Shown here piece by piece: positions 14,085-20,607 of a stretch of DNA of 24,229 nt. The position numbers and the translations under genes were made by a program. The notes under the pieces were generated by a model. The model was not told the origin of the DNA, did no database searches, and was given only the letters and a program-made list of their open reading frames with translations. Each line of letters opens with the position of its first letter. The first letter of the stretch is position 1. The DNA is from AE-B3B sp964543295 (GTDB lineage: Bacteria > Aerophobota > Aerophobia > Aerophobales > AE-B3A). The DNA is taken from contig CAZIXA010000033.1 of NCBI GenBank assembly GCA_964543295.1, positions 1 to 24,229 of the forward strand. The letters run 5' to 3'.

Positions 14085-15395
14085 ATGCCTCTTTTAATTA
14101 AAAAAGGAAGACTGATAGACCCAGCTACCAACTACGATGGGGTAGTTGATATTCTGATCGAGGGGGGGATGATAAAAAAGATAGCCCCAAAGATTAATGG
14201 ATCCTGCAATGAGCGCATAGATGCGGCCAATAAAGTAGTGGTCCCGGGACTTATTGATATGCACACCCATCTTCGCGAGCCCGGAAGAGAAGATGAGGAA
14301 ACGATTCAGTCAGGAACCCGGGCTGCAGCAAAAGGGGGATTCACCACCATCTGTTGTATGCCCAACACCGATCCCCCTATTGATGATCCTTCGCTGGTGG
14401 AATTCATCTACCAGGAGGCTAAGAGACGGGGATTAGTTGAGGTCTTGCCCATAGCTACCATCAGTAAAGCTAGAGCGGGAAAGGATCTATCTCCTATGGG
14501 TAGATTAAAAAAGGCTGGAGCGGTGGCCTTCTCCGATGACGGAGACTGGGTGGCTGATTCCCATCTTATGAGAAGAGCCCTGGAGTATGCCAAGATGTTT
14601 AATCTACCTCTTATCTCTCATTGTGAGGACAGGGAACTCTCCCAGGATGGAGTCATGAATGAGGGATATATTTCTACCATTCTCGGTCTGAAAGGAATGC
14701 CCAAAGAGGCTGAAGAAGTAGCCCTTTTACGAGATTTGGCCCTCTGCAAAATGACAGAATCACTTCTTCATGTGGCTCACCTTTCCACCGCTAATGGGGT
14801 GGAATTGATTAGGAAGGCGAAAGTATCCGGAGTAAGAATCACCACCGAGGTTACGCCTCATCATTTTACCCTTACAGATAGAGAGGTAAAAAGTTTTGAC
14901 ACCAACACCAAAGTAAATCCTCCCCTGAGAGGCAAGCGCGATGTGGAGGCTCTAAAAGAAGGTTTAAAAGATGCCACTATCGATGTTATCGCCACTGATC
15001 ACGCTCCTCATCTGGTAGAGGAGAAAGAAAAGGAATATAGCGCTGCTCCTTTCGGGGTAGTAGGTCTTGAAACTGCTCTGGGTCTGGTAATCAAGGAATT
15101 GGTCCAGACCGGGACTCTCACTTTAATGGAGGCTATAGCCAAACTGACCATAAATCCAGCCCGGATCCTGCGTATTAATAGAGGACTAATAAAGGAGGAA
15201 GCCAGGGCAAACTTAACCATATTTGATTTAGAAAAAAAATGGTTAGTTACCGAGGATGGTTTTTTTTCCAAATGTAAAAATTCGCCCTTTTTAGGCTGGG
15301 AGCTTCCGGGCAAAGTTGAATGGACCATAGTGAGAGGAAAGGTGGTTTATCAAGATGATAAAGGGGGTAAAAATTGGCTAGAGAATACCAGATAG
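14085..15395 (+). CDS. pyrC: dihydroorotase, class I
   Basis: PyrC closes N-carbamoyl-aspartate to dihydroorotate. The 436-residue length fits the class I bacterial enzymes. The metal-binding strand DMHTHLREPG puts His60 and His62 at the first metal site. GAVAFSDDGDWV, VAHLST and TDHAPH (D305, H306) supply the rest of the expected active site. The ATG at 14085 has AAGGA (14073-14077) 7 bases upstream. The gap to pyrB is 10 bases. The 3' end overlaps the start of the following dehydrogenase gene by 22 bases. No pyrD, pyrE, pyrF or carbamoyl-phosphate synthase genes follow in the window. Confidence 0.95.
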   Translation: MPLLIKKGRLIDPATNYDGVVDILIEGGMIKKIAPKINGSCNERIDAANKVVVPGLIDMHTHLREPGREDEETIQSGTRAAAKGGFTTICCMPNTDPPIDDPSLVEFIYQEAKRRGLVEVLPIATISKARAGKDLSPMGRLKKAGAVAFSDDGDWVADSHLMRRALEYAKMFNLPLISHCEDRELSQDGVMNEGYISTILGLKGMPKEAEEVALLRDLALCKMTESLLHVAHLSTANGVELIRKAKVSGVRITTEVTPHHFTLTDREVKSFDTNTKVNPPLRGKRDVEALKEGLKDATIDVIATDHAPHLVEEKEKEYSAAPFGVVGLETALGLVIKELVQTGTLTLMEAIAKLTINPARILRINRGLIKEEARANLTIFDLEKKWLVTEDGFFSKCKNSPFLGWELPGKVEWTIVRGKVVYQDDKGGKNWLENTR

Positions 15396-16441
15396 CCGTG
15401 ATACCGGGAGATGGGACCGGACCGGAGGTAGTGAAGGAAGGACTCAAAGTGGTAAAGGCAGCCTCAGAGAAAACAGGTTTTAGATATCGCACCATTCATT
15501 ATGATTTTGGGGGAGATAGATACCTTAAAACAGGAGAGACCCTACCTGATTCTGCCTTAGAAGAACTTAAAGGCATGGATGCTATCTATCTGGGGGCAGT
15601 GGGACATCCAGAGGTAAAGACGGGCATCCTGGAGCAAGGGCTCCTTTTGAAACTTCGCTTTGGTCTTGATCAATACATAAATCTTCGTCCAGTGAAGTTA
15701 TATCCGGGGGTCTGGACCCCTCTCAAAGATAAAGGCCCTGAGGATATTGATTTTGTAGTAGTCAGAGAAAATACCGAAGGTCTCTATGTGGGGGTAGGAG
15801 GATTTTTGAAAAAAGGGACTCGGGATGAAGTTGCCGTTCAGCAGATGATAAATACCAGAAAAGGTGTAGAAAGATGCGTAAGATATGCCTTTGAATATGC
15901 GCGAAAGAGAAACAAAAAAAGACAAGTCACCCTTTGTGATAAGGCCAATGTCCTTACTTTTGCTCATGATCTTTGGCGACGAACCTTTAAGGAAGTGGGA
16001 GAGGAATATTCCGATATCAAAAAAGATTGCGCCCTGGTCGATGCCACCTGCATGTGGATGGTGAAGAACCCGGAGTGGTTTGACGTCATCGTTACCTGCA
16101 ATATGTTCGGTGACATCATCACTGACCTGGGAGCTATAATCCAGGGAGGGATGGGTGTTGCGGCCGGGGCTAACATTAATCCTCAAGGAGTGAGTATGTT
16201 TGAGCCTATTCATGGCTCAGCCCCTAAATATACGGGAAAGAATGTGATCAACCCCTTGGCAGCCATTTCTGCTGCGGGGATGATGCTGGAGCATCTGGGT
16301 GAGGAAAAAGGAGCAAAATTAGTTGATGAAGCAATCACCAGACTGCTCTCATCAGGTCGGATAAAAGACCTTTCCACTAAAAGTGGTTTAAAAACTTACG
16401 AGATTGGCGATATGGTGGTTGGACATATGGGTGGGTCCTAG
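15374..16441 (+). CDS. isopropylmalate/isocitrate dehydrogenase family protein (LeuB-like)
   Basis: This 355-residue beta-decarboxylating dehydrogenase is probably 3-isopropylmalate dehydrogenase (leucine synthesis) or a related D-malate, tartrate or isocitrate enzyme. Family landmarks are AVIPGDGTGPEVV at the N-terminus, LKLRFGLDQYINLRPVKL (the substrate-contacting arginines), VVRENTEGLYVG, DKANVL, the metal-binding NMFGDIITDLGA, and the cofactor loop EPIHGSAPKYTGKNVINP. LRFGLDQYINLRP is closer to LeuB and D-malate enzymes than to classic isocitrate dehydrogenase, but specificity is not secure. The start is TTG at 15374 with AAGGGGGT just upstream, 22 bases inside pyrC, so translation is likely coupled. 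No other leu genes are present. The stop is shared in the CTAG overlap with the convergent NDK gene. Confidence 0.8.
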   Translation: MAREYQIAVIPGDGTGPEVVKEGLKVVKAASEKTGFRYRTIHYDFGGDRYLKTGETLPDSALEELKGMDAIYLGAVGHPEVKTGILEQGLLLKLRFGLDQYINLRPVKLYPGVWTPLKDKGPEDIDFVVVRENTEGLYVGVGGFLKKGTRDEVAVQQMINTRKGVERCVRYAFEYARKRNKKRQVTLCDKANVLTFAHDLWRRTFKEVGEEYSDIKKDCALVDATCMWMVKNPEWFDVIVTCNMFGDIITDLGAIIQGGMGVAAGANINPQGVSMFEPIHGSAPKYTGKNVINPLAAISAAGMMLEHLGEEKGAKLVDEAITRLLSSGRIKDLSTKSGLKTYEIGDMVVGHMGGS

Positions 16442-17598
16442 TAGTACTTCTTCACTATTCTACCAATGTCATCTTTTTTTATCTGGACAATCCTCATCTC
16501 CCTTTCTGCTGAAGACACGGAATCTGAGGCGTGGGCACCATTTTTTATGACATCATGGCCAAAATCTTTACGCACCGTCCCGTGAGCAGCATCCTCTGGA
16601 TTGGTTTCTCCCAAAACTTTCCTAATTTTTTGAATAGCGTTATCTCCTTCGTAAACTAAAGCCAAGCATTTCTCTGAGCCCTCTTTTCTTCTTTCTTCCT
16701 CGGTTGCCTTCTCAGGATTCCACCCGGTGATAAACTTTATGATTTTGTTAAATTCATGCTCGGCCTTGGGTACTTTAAGCTCCTCGGCTATTTTCTCTTC
16801 TATTCCTGGGGGAAGATCAAAATCAAGAGATTTCTCTAAGGAACTTCGAATTTCCTTTATCAGCCTACTCTTCATTTTCTCAGCCAGCCTCCCTTTTATA
16901 GGCTCATAAAACTCTTCCGCCTGCTCGATCCCTATCTGAACTACTCTGGCCCCAATAATAAAGAGGCCTGTCTGAGAGAATCTATCTATTATATTACCTA
17001 CTTTGGAACTGAGTTCCTCAAAGCTATCTGGCTTTATGAGAACCAGGGTTCTCTCCAGTTTTATCCCTTCCGGATAAGGGATTATTCCCTTTAGAAGTCC
17101 TCCATCTTGCTCAGAATAGCTAGCCCAGACCCGGAGTTCTCTCTTTATCCCTTCTTTATCAGTGCCAATGAGCACTGCAGGTTCAAAGTACTTTATCTTT
17201 CCATTTTCTTCAACATAGTCTCCATAGGTTCCCCGGATGGTCTCTCCCACCGAAACTCTAGTAATGTGCCCCACCACTCTCTTTAACTCTTGAATGACAT
17301 TTTCTCCTTCAAAGAGAAGAAGCATTACCCTGGGCGGAAAGCCGTTCTTCTGGAGAAGATAGTTGGTGAAAAGATAATTTCTGATTTCCTCAAAGAGCTT
17401 TCTCTCCTTTTCGTTATTCATGGGGCGGAACAATACAGCTTCAGCGTACTCTTCAACAAGCCTGCGGCTAGGGGCAAACATCCTTGCCGCTACCAGATTT
17501 AGCCTTCCCCAGGAGAGGAGCCGATTAATTACCCCTCCCGTACGTGACTTACGGATGGTATAGGGATTTATAAGGACGTAAGCAAGCTCTCTAGCCAT
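16438..17598 (-). CDS. tandem nucleoside-diphosphate-kinase-domain protein
   Basis: This 386-residue protein is built of two NDK-like halves. The C-terminal half (about 183-373) starts with RTLVLIKPDSF, carries ALVYEGDNAIQKIRKVLG and DAAHGTVRKDFG, and ends with the catalytic NGAHASDS (His356) and AEREM. It is therefore probably active in moving phosphate from ATP to other NDPs through a phospho-histidine. An insertion of about 50 residues separates its first helix region from the active-site part. The N-terminal half repeats the pattern weakly (AYVLINPYTI, MLLLFEGENVIQELKRVVG, IRGTYGDYV), but where the catalytic His should stand it reads FEPAVLIGTDKEG, so it is catalytically dead. The ATG at 17598 has AGGAG 5 bases upstream. 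The gene is convergent with the pyr operon and divergent from the zinc-ribbon gene. Standard NDKs have about 140 residues. Confidence 0.82.
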   Translation of the reverse strand: MARELAYVLINPYTIRKSRTGGVINRLLSWGRLNLVAARMFAPSRRLVEEYAEAVLFRPMNNEKERKLFEEIRNYLFTNYLLQKNGFPPRVMLLLFEGENVIQELKRVVGHITRVSVGETIRGTYGDYVEENGKIKYFEPAVLIGTDKEGIKRELRVWASYSEQDGGLLKGIIPYPEGIKLERTLVLIKPDSFEELSSKVGNIIDRFSQTGLFIIGARVVQIGIEQAEEFYEPIKGRLAEKMKSRLIKEIRSSLEKSLDFDLPPGIEEKIAEELKVPKAEHEFNKIIKFITGWNPEKATEEERRKEGSEKCLALVYEGDNAIQKIRKVLGETNPEDAAHGTVRKDFGHDVIKNGAHASDSVSSAEREMRIVQIKKDDIGRIVKKYY

Positions 17599-17613
17599 CT
17601 TTACTCCTTTCTC

Positions 17614-17641
17614 ACTATACTTAAAAAATCTCCCCCGTCAA
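17614..17641 (-). promoter_or_regulatory. sigma-70-type promoter of the NDK gene
   Basis: On the minus strand, TTGACG (17641-17636) and TATAGT (17619-17614) are 16 bases apart, immediately ahead of the NDK ribosome site and start codon. The leader would be very short, about 10 bases. Confidence 0.65.
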
Positions 17642-17661
17642 GTGGAAAATGGGTTTGCGTG

Positions 17662-17690
17662 TTGACTTTTCAGGTACTTTCGCATAAAAT
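17662..17690 (+). promoter_or_regulatory. sigma-70-type promoter of the zinc-ribbon/nfo transcript
   Basis: TTGACT (17662-17667) and TAAAAT (17685-17690) are 17 bases apart. Transcription would begin near 17697, about 9 bases before the zinc-ribbon ATG, so the message would be nearly leaderless. The promoter lies back-to-back with the NDK promoter, 20 bases away. Confidence 0.65.
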
Positions 17691-17705
17691 TTTTTAACGA
17701 ACGCT

Positions 17706-17843
17706 ATGATCTGCCCTAGATGTAAAACACCTATGCGGGAGCAAAAGAGAGCGTACCACAAGAAAAGAAAGTGGGTCTGTCCACAATGTGGCAAGGTGAT
17801 AATGCAGATTCAAAAAAGGATGGACTCAATCGATAGGGAGTAG
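17706..17843 (+). CDS. 45-residue zinc-ribbon protein
   Basis: This short gene encodes MICPRCKTPM followed by a Lys/Arg/His-rich stretch, then WVCPQCGKV and a short tail to TAG. Two CPxC knuckles (C3/C6 and C25/C28) make a compact zinc ribbon, and the basic linker suggests nucleic-acid binding. I accept it because a good promoter directly precedes it, the four cysteines are regularly placed, and it ends 8 bases before the nfo ATG, as in an operon. No Shine-Dalgarno is seen; initiation would be nearly leaderless. I do not recognise a named family, and the function is unknown. Co-transcription with endonuclease IV hints at a DNA-repair or transcription link, which is inference. Confidence 0.65.
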   Translation: MICPRCKTPMREQKRAYHKKRKWVCPQCGKVIMQIQKRMDSIDRE

Positions 17844-17851
17844 CCAAAATC

Positions 17852-18697
17852 ATGAGATTTGGATTCCAAATCTCAATATCAGGAGGATTCTCCCGGGTGG
17901 TGGCCCGGGCTATCCATCTCGGGTGTGAGACCATACAGATCTTCTCTGGCAATCCCCGGGGATGGGAAAATAAGCCGTTATCTTTAGCCGAGGCGACAAA
18001 ATTTAAGGAAGAGGTAAAGAAAGAAAAAATCAATCCAGTTTTTGTGCACATGCCCTATCTTCCAAATATAGCCTCGCCCAGGGAAAATCTATATTTTAAA
18101 TCAATTAAAAGTTTACAGGAAGATCTGGTGAGGACAGAAAAGTTAGGAGCTACCTACCTTGTCCTTCATCTGGGAAGTAGAACCACTTCTAGTGAATCTA
18201 AGGCCAGGGGAAGAATTACTCAGGCTATAAATCACGCCTTGGCTCAAGTTAAAAATGGGGTTATTATTCTTCTCGAGAACACAGCCGGTCAGGGGACAGC
18301 GATCGGATACAGCTTTTCTCAAATCAAGGAACTCCTTAATGGCATCGATAATAAAAACCGAGTTGGAGTATGCTTAGACACTGCTCATGCCTTTGAAGCC
18401 GGCTATGATTTATCAGAAAAAGAGGGGTTGGAAAAGGCGATAGAAGAATTTGACCGGTTAATCGGTCTAGAAAAACTCTCCTTCCTTCACCTCAATGATT
18501 CTAAAACTCCTCTTTCCTCACGCATTGACCGACACTGGCACATAGGAGACGGATATATCGGCAGGGAAGGTTTTCGAAGAATCATTAATCATCCAGAGCT
18601 TTCCCATCTTCCGGCAATCCTGGAGACTCCTCGCAAGAGTGATGAGGATGATCTCAAAAACATGTCGGTAGTAAGAAACCTGGTGGAGCAATCCTGA
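17852..18697 (+). CDS. nfo: endonuclease IV (AP endonuclease)
   Basis: Nfo cleaves DNA 5' of abasic sites and removes blocking 3' groups in base-excision repair; the family uses a trinuclear zinc TIM barrel. The 281-residue length is normal. Family motifs in order are GFQISISGG, IQIFSGNPR, VFVHMPYLPNIAS, LVLHLGS, LLENTAGQGTAIGY (metal Glu), VCLDTAHAFEAGYDL (metal Asp and His), FLHLNDSKTPLSSRIDRHWHIGDGYIG (several metal ligands) and AILETP. GGGAG (17836-17840) lies 11 bases before the ATG. It is the second gene after the zinc-ribbon ORF. Only a weak AAAACT/AGTTTT hairpin (18707-18729) follows as a possible terminator. Confidence 0.95.
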   Translation: MRFGFQISISGGFSRVVARAIHLGCETIQIFSGNPRGWENKPLSLAEATKFKEEVKKEKINPVFVHMPYLPNIASPRENLYFKSIKSLQEDLVRTEKLGATYLVLHLGSRTTSSESKARGRITQAINHALAQVKNGVIILLENTAGQGTAIGYSFSQIKELLNGIDNKNRVGVCLDTAHAFEAGYDLSEKEGLEKAIEEFDRLIGLEKLSFLHLNDSKTPLSSRIDRHWHIGDGYIGREGFRRIINHPELSHLPAILETPRKSDEDDLKNMSVVRNLVEQS

Positions 18698-18706
18698 AAG
18701 CCGGAG

Positions 18707-18729
18707 AAAACTTTACTAACTCCAGTTTT
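18707..18729 (+). terminator. weak terminator candidate after nfo
   Basis: AAAACT (18707-18712) pairs with AGTTTT (18724-18729) around an 11-base loop, with two more T residues after it. The stem is short and AT-rich, so termination would be inefficient at best. Confidence 0.3.
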
Positions 18730-18757
18730 TTACAAAAAAGTCTTCCATTCGATGGGT

Positions 18758-18825
18758 GAAGGCCAATTTCTCCTGGCGGTTTGCGGACGCAGGAGGTCCA
18801 CTTGAAAATGGCCTTAGAGGCCTTC
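18758..18825 (+). other. structured intergenic element (long imperfect hairpin)
   Basis: Between nfo and the reductase gene the sequence folds into a long stem. AAGGCC (18759-18764) pairs with GGCCTT (18810-18815), ATTT (18766-18769) with AAAT (18806-18809), and CTCCTG (18770-18775) with CAGGAG (18790-18795), leaving a 14-base loop and a 10-base bulge on the 3' side. A second GGCCTTC (18819-18825) offers an alternative partner for GAAGGCC. No U-run follows. It could be an nfo 3' UTR structure, a small RNA or a protein site. It ends 8 bases before the next promoter. Confidence 0.4.
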
Positions 18826-18832
18826 TGGTTCA

Positions 18833-18860
18833 TTGACATCCAGATTCTTTGGTATAAAAT
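18833..18860 (+). promoter_or_regulatory. sigma-70-type promoter of the reductase/oxidoreductase genes
   Basis: TTGACA (18833-18838) and TAAAAT (18855-18860) are separated by 16 bases. The start of transcription would be near 18867, with a leader of about 30 bases before the ATG at 18898, which has AGAGGG upstream. Confidence 0.7.
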
Positions 18861-18897
18861 GATTTAGCGGTCATAACTCAATTAAAAGAGGGAATAT

Positions 18898-19881
18898 ATG
18901 GAGCTAGATTTTATTCTGTCCAAAGAAGAGGAAAAGCGGCCCGGGAAGACGGAATTGATTTATGATCTGGTGATAATAGGTGGGGGACCGTCCGGGATGA
19001 CCGCTGCCGTATACGCTGCTCGCAAGAGATTAAAGACTCTACTGATCAGTAAGGACCTGGGTGGTCAGGTTCTTCTGACTTCCGAGGTGGAAAACTATAT
19101 GGGTTATCAATATATTGAAGGTAGGCAGTTAGTTGATAAATTTAGAGAACAGGTAAGGCACTTTCCCATAGATCAAGAAGTTGGGGAAGAAGTGCAGAAA
19201 TTAAGCGAAGAACAAGAAATCTTTTCCATCCTCACCAGGGGTGGGAAGAAATTTAGGGGTAAGACGGTAATCATTGCCTCTGGTAAGAAGTCTCGCTCCC
19301 TTAATATTTCAGGAGAAAAGAGACTCATCGGACGGGGAGTGAGTTACTGCAGTGTTTGTGATGCCCCTTTTTTTGAAGGAAAAGAAGTGGCCGTGATTGG
19401 GGGAGGAAACTCTGCCTTCGAGACAGCTTTAGATTTGGTCAAAATTGCCCCTAAGATTTATCTGATAGATATCGCCTCCGTCTGGAGAGCAGATCCTCTC
19501 TTGGTAGAACAAATAGAAAAAGAAAAGAAAGTAACCTCCTTCCCCCGACATAAAGTGAAGGAGATTAAGGGAGACGATAGGGTAGGGAGTATAACTATAG
19601 AAGGCTTGGATAATGGTGAGATTAAGTGCTTATCCGTACAGGGAGTTTTCATCGAGATCGGGCTGGTTCCCAATTCCGAATTTGCCGCATCCTTGGTAAA
19701 GCTTAATGAAGCGGGCGAGATTATAGTAGACTGCAGCAACCAGACCAATACTCCGGGATTATTTGCGGCTGGGGATGTAAGCAGTGTTCCCGAGAAACAG
19801 ATTATCATCGCCGCCGGGGAAGGAGCTAAGGCTACTCTCACTGCCTATCAATATTTATTGAGATCGAGGCAAATTACATAG
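18898..19881 (+). CDS. thioredoxin-reductase-like flavoprotein (AhpF C-terminal-like)
   Basis: This 327-residue FAD-dependent disulfide reductase has IIGGGPSGMTAAVYAARK (FAD site), the redox pair CSVC at 151-154 followed by DAPFF, VIGGGNSAFETALDL (pyridine-nucleotide site), and a C-terminal FAD motif FAAGDVSSVPEKQIIIAAGEGAKA. The last motif and IDIASVWRADPLLVEQ are closer to the reductase half of AhpF than to classic TrxB. The basic HRR-type stretch that selects NADPH is missing, so NADH is the likelier donor. About 20 residues precede the FAD motif. A two-CxxC disulfide oxidoreductase follows 12 bases later, which equals the N-terminal part of AhpF as a separate protein. The pair probably delivers electrons to peroxiredoxin or protein disulfides. 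An NADPH-dependent TrxB role cannot be excluded. Confidence 0.88.
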   Translation: MELDFILSKEEEKRPGKTELIYDLVIIGGGPSGMTAAVYAARKRLKTLLISKDLGGQVLLTSEVENYMGYQYIEGRQLVDKFREQVRHFPIDQEVGEEVQKLSEEQEIFSILTRGGKKFRGKTVIIASGKKSRSLNISGEKRLIGRGVSYCSVCDAPFFEGKEVAVIGGGNSAFETALDLVKIAPKIYLIDIASVWRADPLLVEQIEKEKKVTSFPRHKVKEIKGDDRVGSITIEGLDNGEIKCLSVQGVFIEIGLVPNSEFAASLVKLNEAGEIIVDCSNQTNTPGLFAAGDVSSVPEKQIIIAAGEGAKATLTAYQYLLRSRQIT

Positions 19882-19893
19882 AGGGAGGTAAAT

Positions 19894-20562
19894 ATGGCCC
19901 TACTTAAAGATGAAGTGCGAAATGAGGTAAGGGAAAGGTTCAAGAAATTGACCGGCCAGGTTAGGTTAGTGAATTTTACTCAGAAGATCGAATGCCACTA
20001 TTGTGAGGAGACCCGCAGACTCACCGAGGAAATAGCCTCTCTTTCTCCCAAGATTAGCTTCCAAGTATTTAATTTTGCTCTGGATAAGGAAAAGTCCCAG
20101 CAGTATAAAATTGATAAGATCCCGGCTATCGTAGTAGAGGCAGGGAAGGACTACGGAATCAGGTTTTTTGGTATTCCCGGGGGATATGAATTTAACTCTT
20201 TTATTTCCGCCATTTACGATGTTTCCAGGAAAGCTACTGATTTATCTGTCGAGTTGAAGGATAAGATAAGTAAAATTGATAATCCCGTACACATTCAGGT
20301 CTTCGTCACTCTAACCTGTCCTTATTGTCCCTCAGCCGTACAGATGGCTCATAAACTTGCCCTGGAGAGTGAATACATTACATCAGATATGGTAGAGTCG
20401 GCTGAATTTCCTCATCTAGTCAATAAATACGGAGTAATGGGAGTTCCCAAGGTGGTGATAAACGAGGAGTTTGGCTTTGAGGGAGCTCTTCCCGAGGTTT
20501 CGTTTGTGGAGGAGGTTGTGAAAGCTTCTAAATCAATGACAGAGGCCAAAGACCAGAGTTGA
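19894..20562 (+). CDS. protein disulfide oxidoreductase with two thioredoxin folds (PDO/AhpF N-terminal-like)
   Basis: This 222-residue protein comprises two thioredoxin-like folds. The first (about 20-110) carries CHYC at 34-37, and the second (about 125-215) carries CPYC at 142-145, with cis-Pro-type segments IDKIPAIV and VMGVPKVV. This architecture matches the PDO/glutaredoxin-like proteins of thermophiles and the N-terminal domain of AhpF. AhpF keeps only one active CxxC, while here both are intact. GGGAGG (19883-19888) lies 5 bases before the ATG, and the gene sits 12 bases after the flavoprotein gene, so the two are co-expressed and very likely partners. It should work in cytosolic thiol-disulfide exchange. 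The final acceptor is unknown; no peroxiredoxin gene is in the window. Confidence 0.88.
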   Translation: MALLKDEVRNEVRERFKKLTGQVRLVNFTQKIECHYCEETRRLTEEIASLSPKISFQVFNFALDKEKSQQYKIDKIPAIVVEAGKDYGIRFFGIPGGYEFNSFISAIYDVSRKATDLSVELKDKISKIDNPVHIQVFVTLTCPYCPSAVQMAHKLALESEYITSDMVESAEFPHLVNKYGVMGVPKVVINEEFGFEGALPEVSFVEEVVKASKSMTEAKDQS

Positions 20563-20607
20563 AGAACTCCGTCGAGGTTTCTTTAAGAGTGGTAAAAGGA
20601 GGCTAAG

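Noticed and set aside
15698..16213. 171-residue minus-strand open frame inside the dehydrogenase gene
   Set aside because: The plus-strand gene carries all family motifs here; the antisense frame has low-complexity, non-family sequence and no promoter or ribosome site.
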